A stretch of 64,000 bases of DNA, from contig OX291544.1 of assembly GCA_946406115.1 (NCBI GenBank), positions 34,179,521-34,243,520 of the forward strand, written 5' to 3'. This DNA comes from Apoda limacodes (lineage: Eukaryota; Arthropoda; Insecta; Lepidoptera; Limacodidae). The notes under the pieces are model-generated. The model was not told the origin of the DNA, did no database searches, and was given only the letters and a program-made list of their open reading frames with translations. Position numbers and translations under genes: made by a program. Every line of letters begins with the position of its first letter. Within the stretch, counting starts at the first letter, position 1. Positions 34,845-45,590 of the stretch are shown in pieces.

Positions 34845-35605
34845 CACATGTTGGCCGCATGGTAAGAGGCACACTGAATGTTAACCTCGAATTTGAAAGA
34901 AGTCGTTTGATAAGGTCTACGCTCCGTCCAACGAATGCCTTCATTCAGAACCCCGAACATTTTCAGTTCCAACTCCAAAATCGCTTTCAGCGATTGCCTA
35001 GCGGATTGCAGAAATGTGGATGACACAAAAACTCTGTAATCAACTCTCAATCTTATGAAGGTGCAGCGCGAAATGAAATTGCAGTCTTGTCTCCTGATAG
35101 GTCTGAATACACGCGGCTCTATAGACTAATCTCAAAAACCATACGACGCGATACACGCCACTTTAACAAATCACATGTAGAAGAGGCTATACATACAAAT
35201 AGAGGCTCGAAAGTGTTCTCCAGAGATATGACTATTTGGCAACGATAGTTGACAAAGCTGAAGACCAAAAATGGCGAAATCGTTTCGTCCAAACCTGAAA
35301 TATTAGGAGAGTTTGAGAACTATCTATACACAGCTGTATACCTTAACTCGTGATTCTGTAAACATCACGGCAATAGAACTCGGAGCTAAATTAACTTGAG
35401 ACTATACCGAAGATATCCCGTAAGTCAGCTTTTATGAGATTAGAATGGCCTTGAAACAGCTTAAGAACAACAACGTGGCGGGTGATGACCGAATTACATC
35501 AGATCTTCTGAAAGCTTCAGAGGCTCTTTAATTCTGTTATACTAGAAGGCACTACGCCAGAAGCTTGGAGGTCATACTTTACTGTACATACTTTTCTTCA
35601 ACAAA
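34845..35605 (+). pseudogene. RTE (BovB-like) LINE fragment, left arm of inverted pair
   Basis: A long frame with few breaks reads MVRGTLNVNLEFERSRLIRS, TLRPTNAFIQNPEHF, YRLISKTIRRDTRHFNKSHV, EEAIHTNRGSKVFSRDMT and TKLKTKNGEIVSSKPEIL. These are the end of the endonuclease and the linker of RTE LINEs. RT begins with EIRMALKQLKNNNVAGDDRI and ends at ARSLEVILYCTYFSST. It passes without a gap into Harbinger sequence at about 35606. The segment from about 35247 onward matches 43495-43150 on the minus strand closely. Confidence 0.8.
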
Positions 35606-36260
35606 GGAAGAAAAAATGATATCTGATTTTTTCAAAATGAGCATATCTTCATTTGAAGAGCTTTTAAGTTTATTAACACCATATTTACAGAAACTATCTT
35701 ACAAACGCACTGTCTCCCACTTGACTTAAAATGGTGTCAACAAGTGTGACGTAACATCGCAAGAATGTGCAATTCAAATCAATTCGCAAGTTTTTACGAT
35801 GCGTTCGTGCGTGGTCGCGTATTTTTGCAATGCGACGACGCATCATTTCATTTCATTTGACGTGTGACAAAATTTAAATTATACAATGAAGCCAAAATTA
35901 AGTGTTTTTGACAATTGTTAGATATTGAAGAATTTACTGAATCTTCATCAGTCATACATTCTGTATTCTTATCAGTGACGATTCTTTATAATGGGAAAAC
36001 AAAATTTCAATCCTTGAACTCGATTGTCCGCCAATATTTGTCTTTTCCACCGAGCTCTGTAACAACTTTTTAGTGGTTCTGGACTAATCTATGACCCGTT
36101 GAGAAATAGATTGTGTGGAGATAAAGCTGCGAAGCTTTGATTATTAAATATAATTTGCTTCTTTTGATTTTATTTACTACTAGTAACTGTTTAAGATTTA
36201 AAATTCGAATTTTTTTATTTTTAAAACGCAAAAACCTACAGGTACACATGTCTGTATTTC
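35606..36260 (+). pseudogene. PIF/Harbinger transposase fragment, left arm
   Basis: MISDFFKMSISSFEELLSLL, TPYLQKLSYKRTVS is the conserved N-terminal stretch of PIF/Harbinger (DDE_Tnp_4) transposases. It ends in a stop; the catalytic DDE part is not found. The remaining ~500 bp are non-coding and match the right-arm copy at 41505-42010. They include a GATGCGTCGTCGCATT-like inverted motif near 35830-35850. Confidence 0.7.
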
Positions 36261-36659
36261 GGTTTCGGATTCTAACAAACCAAAGAACAATGGCGAACTC
36301 ACATATAAAATTTTATTTGAGTTAAAATGGATGCGTCTTAAGATCAAAAAATAGTTACATTAATTTATTGTCATTGCCTTCTAGGAATAAAAGATAAGTG
36401 AACTGAAATGCCGTCATTACCAAAGTCTACGCGAACCAATAGTATATCTCTATCAACGCAAAGATTTAATACAAGGTGTAAAGTTTTAGGGTTTAATAAA
36501 AATGTCTCATAGGTATGTACCTACTTACGGTATGGTATTATTGTGACGTAGATGAATATGGTTAATTAACTTCTCTTGAGGAGTTATTGGAATAGGTACG
36601 AAAATCGAAAATTTTGTGTTTTCTTTACGTTTCAAGACTTGGAGAATCATTTGCAATCA

Positions 36660-37480
36660 TTTTTAGAGTGATGTCTGTGTGTGTGTGTGTACGTATGTAT
36701 GTTTGTGTGTAGACAAATTTTGGCTTTCGATTCCTCAATAACTACTGGACCGAATCACTCTGATGACATATCAATCGATACGCCACGTCATGACATAGAT
36801 CTGAAAGGAGTCTGAAATGAATCGGTCCAGCGGTTCGTTTTTTATCCGTAAAAAACTGACTTTTTTATGTACGCAAAATAAATTTAATGTATCGAGGTGT
36901 AGTAAAGGGTTTTCGAGGGTGCTGATTTCGAATTTTTTATCAGTTTTTTAAAATTCAAAATGGCGGACCCAATATGACGTAATTTTTTTTTTGTAAAAGA
37001 TTTTTTCTCAAGAGAAGATGTATGTACGATACTTGCTGCCGAACCAATTTTTATCTTTAAAGGTTATGGCCACCTTCAAGCTGCATCATAGACCCTGGTT
37101 ACCATCTAGCACCAAAGTATTTGTCAAGATAAATCACACGAGCCGAAACTCGATGGGGTTACGTCATTTCATTACAGAGTTCCTTTGACTATCTTCCTGC
37201 TCCATCATCAGACCCTGGTTACCATTGAAAGACAAACTACTCGTCAAGAGGATTCAAACAAGCCCAAAGTCGATGAGGTTGTGTTGTTCCATTGCGAAGT
37301 TTCTATGGCCACCTTCCAGCTTCATCATCAGATCAGCACTATGCCTTAATAATATTGTATTGTCACGCGATTTACACATGTATGTAAAATTTCAGCTCAA
37401 TCGGTAACCGGAAAATGGATCAAATTTAATTTGCAAAATTTGATGACAAACATTAGGACAGGTGAAACTAAATAAAAGCT
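36660..37480. repeat. Dispersed repeat B, copy 2, with GT-rich segment
   Basis: A GT run (36674-36690) and sequence common to Helitron-like repeats (TTCGATTCCTCAATAACTAC) lead into about three diverged modules of roughly 120 bp with CCATCATCAGACCCTGGTTA-type cores at about 37085, 37203 and 37322. The block ending TTTACACATGTATGTAAAAT matches copy 1 near 19730-19750. No coding capacity. Confidence 0.6.
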
Positions 37481-37534
37481 TGTAAAAACTTATAAGTAAC
37501 TATAACTTATTAAGCAAAAATAAAAAAATAAACA

Positions 37535-37689
37535 AATCAAATCAAATCAAACTTTATTCAAGTAGGTTTCTAAGAACACTTTTGAATGTTAATTTGTACC
37601 AAAAAGAGCTGGCACAAAGTAATAATACAATTCTTTGATAATTAGCTAAAGAGTATTTTATATGTACCGAAACACTTATGTGGTAATAA
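37535..37689 (-). repeat. Repeat A 3' tail, minus strand, with (TTTGA)n end
   Basis: On the minus strand it reads GTGTTTCGGTACATAT, GCCAGCTCTTTTTGG, GAATAAAGTTTGATTTGATT and matches the 3' ends at 45410-45590 and 57735-57905. It is the terminal part of the repeat A copy at 39425-38490; the nested LINE separates the two. Confidence 0.75.
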
Positions 37690-38489
37690 TTTTTTTTTTT
37701 TAAATACCACTAAGGTGGCAAACAAGCTTACGGTCCGCCTAATGAAAGTGGTCACCGTAGCCTATGGACGCTTGCAACACCAGGGGTATTACTCGTGCGT
37801 TGCCGACCCTTCAAAAATCTAATAACTTCTTTTTTGAAGAACTCCATACTGTAGTCCTTGGAGAAAACCTTGGCAGGAAGTTCATTCCACAAATTAAGTT
37901 ACAGGTACACCAAGTTTTTTGGACCCCAGATTCACCTTATCTTGTAAATGATCTCGTAACTGAACATCGTGGAGTTGTCAACACCAAGGATCCCAATGCT
38001 CTTGGAGATGGAGAGGGGAGTGTTCTGGAATTGTGGGACCACAGTGAATGGTGTTTTCATAGCGGTGAACGCGCACACTTGTGTCTTTGTAGGGTTGAAT
38101 CGGGCCAAGTTTACCCGTACCCAGTCAGAGACCTTGGACAGTGTGGTCTCGATTTGGACACAAGTTCTCCGCGGTTTTTATCCACAACGGAACGAGGGAT
38201 GTTTGCACTTCCCGCGTAATAAGCGTCTCCAGTACTGTCATCTGCATAGCAATGTATGTTGTTGATGACCAACATGTCATTGATATGCAGTAGAATAAGC
38301 GTAGGAGACAGCACAGAGCCTTGCGGGACACCAGCATTAATGTCCATGCTATTAGAGCAACTACCGTCAACTACGGTTCGTATGCGTCTGCCGGACAAAA
38401 AGCTAGCCACCCATTTGCACAAACCCGTGGGCACCCTGTAAGATGGCAACTTCAATAGAAGACCCCGATTCCAGACCCGATCGAATGCC
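37690..38489 (-). pseudogene. CR1/Jockey-like LINE, 5'-truncated and nested in repeat A
   Basis: Starting abruptly in RT with AFDRVWNRGLLLKLPSYRV, it continues WVASFLSGRRIRTVVDGS, INAGVPQGSVLSPTLILLHI and IHCYADDSTGDAYYAGSA (38455-38111), all palm motifs with intact YADD. A shift leads to DWVRVNLARFNPTKTQVCAF and SIGILGVDN. An internal deletion joins to LWNELPAKVFSKDYSMEFFK and LKGRQRTSNTPGVASVHRLR-stop. It ends in poly-A (37690-37701 as T). The same family left the fragment at 1031-1211. Confidence 0.88.
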
Positions 38490-39425
38490 TACTAAAAATA
38501 AATCGAGCATGTAATTTTTTTTTTAGTTTTTATGTAGCATAGGGGGCGCACCATGTGAAGCGTCAAATACTGTTAATCGAGTGAAGGAATTTAGATTTTT
38601 AGGAGAATTCCGATATTTAATAGTACTAGTGGCATTAGCGCCATCATAATTATATTTTTGCACAATCATATGAACATACAAATACTTACATATATACAAT
38701 ACAATAATAAATATAATAAATGCGAAAGTAAATCTGTCTGTTACCTTTTCACGGTGAAACCGCTGTACCGATCAAGATGAAATTTGGCATACAGATAGTT
38801 TTGAGGCCCGGAAAAGGACATAAGCTACTTGAAAACGTCAAGTATTATTCATTTAATAATTGAGGAGTTGCCGTTGAAATCCTACACCGATGACCGAATA
38901 CTAAGAATACAAAGAAGTTTGCAAGAGCAGACCAGCCTCCACAGCGTTGCGAACGGGTGCGTTAACAAGTATGACACATGAATCAGCCATCGCTTCGCTC
39001 AACCATGTTTTAGGGAACGTAACGACCCAACGTACATGCCACTACCGCAGAGACTTTGAGATTTGAGAGAGCATGACACACTCAAGCAACTCTAATAAAA
39101 CTTCGATTGTATTAGTAACAATATAGTGTATAGTAAAGGAACAAAATATAAATCCGATTCATATTTAGATTTACACACACAAGTTTACATTTAAAATCAC
39201 AGGGCGAACACACGTACTCATAACTTAAAACTGATTTATAGTTGCTTTTGGAAATATTAAGATAAGAGGAGAAGCTTGGAAGGTCAAAAGCATTTACAAA
39301 ATATATAAATACATACACAAGGACACACATAAATATACATAAAACACAGTGTATCTGTAAATTGATACTACTAGAAAAAATATACATATATGTATAAAAT
39401 TACATAGGTACAAGTATAATAAATA
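38490..39425 (-). repeat. Dispersed repeat A, copy 2, minus strand
   Basis: It is very similar to 44518-45350, including GGTTGAGCGAAGCGATGGCT and the Helitron-like block (38700-38900). The sequence breaks at about 38489 where the LINE is nested and continues at 37689. It follows LINE 3' UTR sequence at 39430-39780 without a gap. Confidence 0.75.
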
Positions 39426-39429
39426 TTGT

Positions 39430-39780
39430 ATTTATGACCCGCTGCAATCCACCATCGGCCGCCCAGCGCCAGAAAGGTTCCAAATGCGAGAGGGCGCATC
39501 GCACAAACGTGCACACATACCCATATGCATACATATACTCACAGACGTTGTATATCAAGAAGTAGCCCAGCTCCCACACGATAGTCCGGCAACAAATGCA
39601 CACCATTTAACGTACTGTCACTTCGGAAACAAGCCTAAGGGAAGAAGAAGTGACAAGAAACTTCCCAGGTGTACACCTGTTACCACCATTCACGCAGTAA
39701 CCAGGCCACCAAATACACAAAATCTATGCAAATATGTGTAACCCACCCCCATCCAGAACCGCCCCAACTTTTTAATATAA
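39430..39780 (-). repeat. LINE 3' UTR, minus strand, copy of 17170-17610
   Basis: GTCACTTCGGAAACAAGCCT and GAAGAAGTGACAAGAAACTT match the other copy. It lies between the RT C-terminus (39790-40197) and repeat A, which suggests that RT, this segment and repeat A are consecutive parts of one LINE. Confidence 0.65.
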
Positions 39781-39789
39781 GTTTCAAAA

Positions 39790-41495
39790 GTATGTACAGG
39801 TAGGTTAACATTATTCTCAGGAATTGTATAAAAAAAGCAAATGCTCTGAATTATGAAAAAGCCATGCACTTTCTGCAGGCTACATGTTTGAATCGCAAGT
39901 TTATTTTTATTGCTAGTATTAACATTGTGTATGTCACTTTTTTTAACAAATAAACTTAGGTTTTTATGTACATACAGTAAGTACGCGTAAATATACTGAG
40001 AAGCTACAGTAAGTATATTAATTTTTTAAAGAGGTCACGAAGAGAACCTCGACATGAAAAGTTATACATTGATCTTATTGCTCTTTTTTGAAGTATAAAA
40101 ATAGTTTTTATATCGGCCGCCCTTCCTTACAAATAAAATACCATATGACAAAAGGGAATAGAAGTGACTAAAGTATACTAACTGAGCAGTTTCTATATTA
40201 GGGCCACTTGCGCTCCTCAGGGTTAGCGCCATTTTTGTCAAGTTATAAAGATAACCTGAGTCAAAGTCATATTTGTCTTGCGCTACTACTTAACCCGGGT
40301 CACTGCCGAGTTAAATACTAAAAATTTAACCCGCCTCCATCGGAGGGTTAAGTCACTAACTCCGCCATATTGCGCCAACATTTTTAAGTTAAATTCGTGT
40401 TGATATCGGTTTTCTATTATTTTTTTATTAATTTATATAATTTTTCGACTATGAGTAGGTACCTATAACTATAAATAGGTAGGTAGGTAGGTAGATAAAA
40501 TTTAATTTTCTGACAAATACATTTACTTAAACCATTTTAATAGAACTGTGCAAGAATAAAGTCTTTAGGTATTTTAAAAGTTTAAGAACAAAACTTTTAC
40601 TCACTATTCTCAGATAATAATTATGTGTAACACTGAATTCCGAGGTTCATTATTTTTGCTTCTGCTGCCTACAGGCATTCTAGGTACCTCGGTTAATTTT
40701 GCTATATTCAACACATACACAAAGGCAAAGACTCCACCGTAAATTAGAGCAAGAACGAACGCCATAGGTCCATTTTTAACACTTTCTACTTGCACAATTC
40801 AAATAAAATAAATATGTAGTGAATTAACCGATAGACTGAGTACCTACGTACGCCTATAATGCAAAACAAAGAATAACACAATTTTTAAAAGCATCTTTCA
40901 TTCCTAAAACGTCATTCATAAACATCTGGCCATCGGCTGCATGGCATCACGAAGGAGTCGAAGGACGACATAATAAAGAATTATCTTTGAAAGTTCATTT
41001 TAGAAGAATAACAGAGATTGTAGAAAGAGATAGATTTATTGTTTCTAACAAGAGAGAGCGAGACCATATATACTTATGCAAGAATTTCTTATTTAGGCGG
41101 TTTATAACAGGATGCACATTTATTTTTATTATGTTGTCACTTCTGAGGAATAGTTAACTTTCTGCTTCTGCAAGACAATTGACGAATTGTCTAGTTATAA
41201 ATTTGACCCAGGTTTAGTTATTTAGCTAGTTATTTATTTAACCCTGAATCTTCCGCAAGTCAGCCTTAGTAAATTGAGCAACTTTTCTGAGAGCATAAGT
41301 GGCGGAGCTAAGTTTTCGAGCTGAGACAAAAATATGTGAGTGACATTGCAATTTAGTATCTAAAGTGATGCCCAAGAAGACTGTTGACTCAACTAGTTTG
41401 AGTGCTTCACCGTTAATAAATAATTGTGTTGGAGTGTCTTTGACATTTGGTAAAGAAAACTTTAACCATTTTGTTTTCCGTGCATCAGAAACTGA
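39790..41495 (-). pseudogene. CR1/Daphne-like LINE RT thumb and C-terminus, split by a MITE
   Basis: At 41495-41269 (minus) broken frames give thumb motifs around FLGI and LSSATYALRKVAQFT. Removing the element at 40201-41265 and one TTA joins this to NIETAQLVYFSHFYSLLSYG, matching NIETAKLLYFSNFHSIMYYG of the LINE at 13380. Then IKTIFILQKRAIRSMYNFSC, RGSLRDLFKKINILTV and NTSNKNKLAIQTCS. Dead copy, same family as 11098-14365 and 17640-19437. Confidence 0.8.
40201..41265. mobile_element. PIF/Harbinger-type MITE with TTA duplication
   Basis: The left end GGGCCACTTGCGCTCCTCAG and the right end (reverse complement GGCTGACTTGCGGAAGATTC) form imperfect inverted repeats sharing ACTTGCG and TCAGGGTTA. 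TTA flanks both sides (40198-40200 and 41266-41268), the usual PIF/Harbinger target duplication. Excision restores the LINE frame exactly. Inside are a GGTA microsatellite (40480-40495) and a 61-codon hydrophobic minus frame (40795-40610) of unknown meaning; no transposase. At 1065 bp it is long for a MITE. Confidence 0.8.
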
Positions 41496-41504
41496 AATAC
41501 AGAC

Positions 41505-43049
41505 AAGTGTACCTGTAGGTTTTTAAGTTTTAAAAATAAAAACTTTCGAATTTAAAATCTTAAACAGTTACTAGTAGTAAATAAAATCAAAAGAAGCAAA
41601 TTATTTTTAATAATCAAAGCTTCGCAGCTTTATCTCCACACAATCTATTTCTCAACGGGTCATAGATTAGTCCAGAACCACTAAAAAGTTGTTACAGAGC
41701 TCGGTGGAGAAGACAAATGTTGGCGTCCAATAGAGTACAGGGATTGAAATTTTGTTTTCCCATTATAAAGAATCGTCACTGATAAGAATACAGATTGTAT
41801 GACTGATGTAGATTCAGTAAATTCTTCAATATCAAACAATTGCCAAAACACTTAATTTTGGCTTCATTGTCTAATTTAAATTTTGTCACACGTCAAATGA
41901 AATGAAATGATGCGTCGTCGCATCGCAAAAATACGCGACCATGCACGAACGCATCGCAAAAACTTGCGAATTGATTTGAATTGCGCATTCTTGCGATGTT
42001 ACGTCACACTTGTTGACACCATTTTAAGTCAAGTGGGAGACAGTGAGTTTGCAAGATAGTTTCTGTAAATATGGTGTTAATAAACTAAACTAAAAGCTCT
42101 TCAAATGAAGATATGCTCATTTTGAAAAAATCAGAAATCATTTTTTCGTCTGTTTCCAAAGCTTTATATTTTCGATAAAAATGGTTCCCATCAGCGTTCA
42201 TGGTAGGGTTGCCAAAATACAAAATCTAGCAACTAGGACAAGAAGCGTAAAAGCCCCGGATTTTGGAGCTTAGAACCCGGACATGTCAACAGTTTCTTTT
42301 TACAAGTTACTTAGAAAAATCAAAAAATAAACTAAATTTAGTCTTCTTAAGAAACAAAGCGTTTTAAGAAACTGTTTATAGTCTTACATTTTTTACTCTG
42401 CTATCAAAATAAAAGGTTCTTAAAGTTTTTAGGACCCTTTAAACCCGGACTATAAATGAAACCCCGTCCGGATGGTCCCAGGACGCCCTCTAAAATAGGT
42501 CAAATCCGGGGAAACCCGGACGGATGGCAACCCTAGTTCATGGTGGCAATAAATGGTTAAACTAAAAATGCTCCATGTTTTTTTTCTAAATCTTCTTATC
42601 AATAAAAGCAGTGCGCAAAGCTTTTTACGATTCATGCCACTACCTAGAAAGAAAATACATTCAGTACAGTTGACAATCGTCGATGGTATGGTTAAACGAG
42701 TCGTAGAACGGAGACGCCTTGCCACACGAAATCGCATCTCAGAAATTCGCGTCGAAGTTTTTCGCATCGCATAGATTTGGAGTTTTCTGTTGTGACCCTA
42801 AATGAAGCGCTAATGCACAACGTGCCAAATACGAAACAAACAACTGAAAGAGTAATCGACAGAAGGCACGTGAGAGGGTGGTATCCCGCGCGACAAGAAA
42901 TAACTTGTTTGTGAGCGCTGTGCATCGACCTCCGATATAACTTGCGATTAATATTTTATAAAAAAAACATGTCATGACCAACCGTTTGAGTCATTTTTTA
43001 TTTTTTATTTGGTCGCACAACGAAATACCGGCTCTTTCCATAGTTCACT
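41505..43049 (-). pseudogene. PIF/Harbinger element with transposase N-terminus, right arm
   Basis: On the minus strand a start near 42644 gives MNRKKLCALLLLIRRFRKKT, a Leu/Arg-rich beginning seen in PIF/Harbinger transposases. A hAT MITE interrupts it at 42535-42204. The frame then resumes, with a shift, as NHFYRKYKALETDEKMISDF and FKMSISSFEELFSLV, after which it degenerates. The DDE catalytic half is missing and about 500 bp of non-coding sequence matches 35740-36260 in inverse orientation. Upstream, 42650-43049 is its probable 5' region; clear TIRs were not found. Confidence 0.7.
42204..42535. mobile_element. hAT-type MITE with 8-bp target duplication
   Basis: Ends TAGGGTTGCCAAAATACAAA and (reverse complement) TAGGGTTGCCATCCGTCCGG share a TAGGGTTGCCA inverted repeat. 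GTTCATGG flanks both sides (42196-42203 and 42536-42543), the 8-bp duplication typical of hAT elements. Length 332 bp, non-coding. It sits inside the Harbinger transposase coding region, so it is younger than that element. Confidence 0.92.
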
Positions 43050-43495
43050 GAGCGACTCAGCGACAAAGCGGAATAGTTCTATAATTCTTCAATAAGGTGA
43101 GGTCTCCTTTTTTGAAGAAAAGTATGTAAAGTAAAGTATGCCCTCCAAGCTTCTGGCGTAGTGCCTTCTAGTATAACAGAATTAAAGAGCCTCTGAAAGA
43201 CTTTAATTTTCGGTGTTTCACCCGCTTTCAGAAGCTCTGATGTAATTCGGTCATCACCCGCCGCCTTGTTGTTCTTAAGCTGTTTCAAGGCCATTCTAAT
43301 CTCTTAAAGCTGACTTACGGGATATCTTCGGTATAGTCTCAAGTTAATTTGGCTCTGAGTTATATTGCCGTGATGTTAACACAATCACGAGTTGAGGTAT
43401 ACAACTGTCTATAGATAGTTCTCAATCTCTCTTAATATTTCAGGTTTGGACGAAACGATTTCGCCATTTTCAGTCTTCAGCTTTGTTCACTAAGA
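43050..43495 (-). pseudogene. RTE (BovB-like) LINE fragment, right arm of inverted pair
   Basis: MALKQLKNNKAAGDDRITSE and FNSVILEGTTPEAW are RTE RT N-terminal motifs; upstream, WRNRFVQT in a shifted frame matches the left arm. It extends slightly further 3' than the left arm (the KNYR motif in another frame) before Harbinger sequence starts near 43049. Confidence 0.8.
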
Positions 43496-43639
43496 CGAGG
43501 TCTCCGACCTCAGGTGGTGCCGTTTTATCAGACCACCGGACGCGCTGCTGCAGGAGATGAAGTTACTCCATTGAGAATCGTTTCCAAAATGATTGCGACA
43601 TCTGCCGCAGTTGTTCAAAAACGCGTCAACCGGTTCACG

Positions 43640-44515
43640 GCGGTATCACTACATACATACAAACAGACTACATACTCAGATACTGAGTTACGAAATGCAA
43701 CCTATTTTGCTTAAATTCCGATCTTCGGGTCCTACGGCTCTCCATGGATGCTAGTCTAGTTTCGGCAAGTTTTCTGGGACGACCCAAAGGAGGCCTGTAG
43801 GGATGAAATGCACTTGGGAGCTCTTCCACTTCCCAAAACCACTGAATCGCTTTAGCCAGTGAGTAAACCACACAAGTTATAGGATCCGGCAAACTCAAAG
43901 GCACTAGTGGTTGTGCTGGGCTGATTATAGTTTAAAAAACCAGTGGCCGAGAAAAAACTCGGGTGAGTGGAATTCAGGGGGAAAACAGTGACCGAAAACT
44001 GTCCTAAGAACTCCAATACCGAAATTCTACCAATTACTCGTACAGAGTCCGCATCTGGATTAAATCTCAGCTTTAATTGCTCCACTAAGAGAGGAAGGAA
44101 GGAAAATAATACTCCTCCACTGGCAGGACCAAAGCCTTCAAGGCGTTGTAGGAGACTAATAGGACGTTAAGAAACCAATCTGTAGGTCCTTATCGTCCTG
44201 AACCCGTGGTAGCCCCAGAATTGCGGAGACGTGCCAATTGCCGACTTCAGGTAACGCTTATTCAGCAATTCCCGCGCCACCATATAGCTGGCGTCATCCA
44301 ACGGAAGATGCTGAATAAGGCCACGCGGTTCCCTGTCCAACGAGGCCAATAGGAGTGCCAACTTTTGGGCCGGAGTTAGGTCGGAGCGGGCGTTGACCAG
44401 GCTGAAAAAACATATTTCTGAAGGAGGTCCACTGGCCAACCGTTTTTGCAAAGCTGAGAAAATCTAACACCGACAGCCTACTCAGTAGTGCCACCGTTCC
44501 CAGGATTAAGCCAGC
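43640..44515 (-). pseudogene. BEL/Pao-like gag and possible integrase-start fragments
   Basis: The frame at 44451-44167 reads PPSEICFFSLVNARSDLTPA, QKLALLLASLDREPRGLIQH and DASYMVARELLNKRYL, resembling the gag core of BEL/Pao elements. Further 3' a separate frame (44085-43852) has LRFNPDADSVRVIGRISVLE, similar in style to the L-x-x-D-x-x-G-x-x-R-V-x-G-R stretch before the integrase domain, so most of pol is deleted. Assignment of the second part is weaker. Repeat A begins at the right edge. Confidence 0.55.
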
Positions 44516-44517
44516 AT

Positions 44518-45590
44518 ATTTATTTAGTAATATTATTGTAAAAAATTTTAAGAAATTTGATAATTTAGTAATGCCTTTGACCTTCCAATCTTCTCCTCTT
44601 ATCTAAATATTTCCAAAAGCAACTATAAATCAGTTTTAAGTTATGAGTACGTGTGTTCGCCCTGTGATTTTAAATGTAAACTTGTGTGTGTAAATCTAAA
44701 TATGAATCGGATTTATATTTTGTTCCTTTACTATACACTATATTGTTACTAATACAATCGAAGTTTTATTAGAGTTGCTTGAGTGTGTCATGCTCTCTCA
44801 AATCTCAAAGTCTCTGCGGTGGTGGCATGTACGTTGGGTCGTTACGTTCCCTAAAACATGGTTGAGCGAAGCGATGGCTGATTCATGTATCATACTTGTG
44901 AACGGGTGCCGCTGTGGAGGCTGGTCTGCTCTTGCAAACTTCTTTGTATTCGGTCATCGATGTAGGATTTCAACGGCAACACCTCAATTATGGGAAAACA
45001 AAACGAACGGATAATACTTGATGTTTTCATGTAGCTTATGTCCTTTTCCGGGCTCAAACTATCTGCATGCCAAATTTCATCTTGATCGATACAGTGGTTT
45101 CAGCGTGAAGAGGTAACAAACGGATTTACTTTCGCATTTATAATATTTATTATTATATTATATTCATTGATAGTATGGATTGTTTTAAGAATATGTAAGT
45201 ATGTTTGTACATATGATTGTGCAAAAATATAATTATGATGGCGCTTATGCCACTAGTCCTCTGAAATATCTGTATTCCTTCACTCGATTGACGATATTTG
45301 ACGCTTCACATGGTGCGCCCCCTATGCTACATAAAAACAAAAAAATTATAATTGACATGTTTGACTTTGTTATTAGTAGCTTACTAACTTATTTTTATTA
45401 CCTAATAAGTTTTTCGGTACATATACTCTTGAGCTAATTATCAAATTATTGTATTATTACTTTAAATAGAACTTCGTGCCAGCTCTTTTTGGCAGAAATT
45501 AACATTGTATACATTGTTTTGACGATTCAAAAGTGTTCTTAGAAACCTATTTAAATAAAGTTTTATTGGATTGATTGATTGATTGATTCT
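44518..45590 (+). repeat. Dispersed repeat A, copy 3, complete 3' end with (GATT)n
   Basis: This is the most complete copy: 5' region with CTTCTCCTCTTATCTAAATA, the GAGCGAAGCGATGGCTGATT segment, the Helitron-like block (about 44950-45160), TGACGCTTCACATGGTGCGC, CCAGCTCTTTTTGGCAGAAA, AATAAAG and a (GATT)n tail at 45568-45588. The tail indicates a LINE-type or SINE-type retroposon. No protein is encoded. From 45591 to 46569 I see no feature. Confidence 0.75.

Noticed and set aside
40610..40795. Small membrane protein gene (minus strand)
   Set aside because: Hydrophobic stretch with a start codon, but it lies inside a MITE with no splice or promoter evidence; kept only as a note.
42450..42981. 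Several overlapping minus and plus ORFs
   Set aside because: Only the frame starting MNRKKLCALLLL fits a Harbinger transposase; the rest have no domain.
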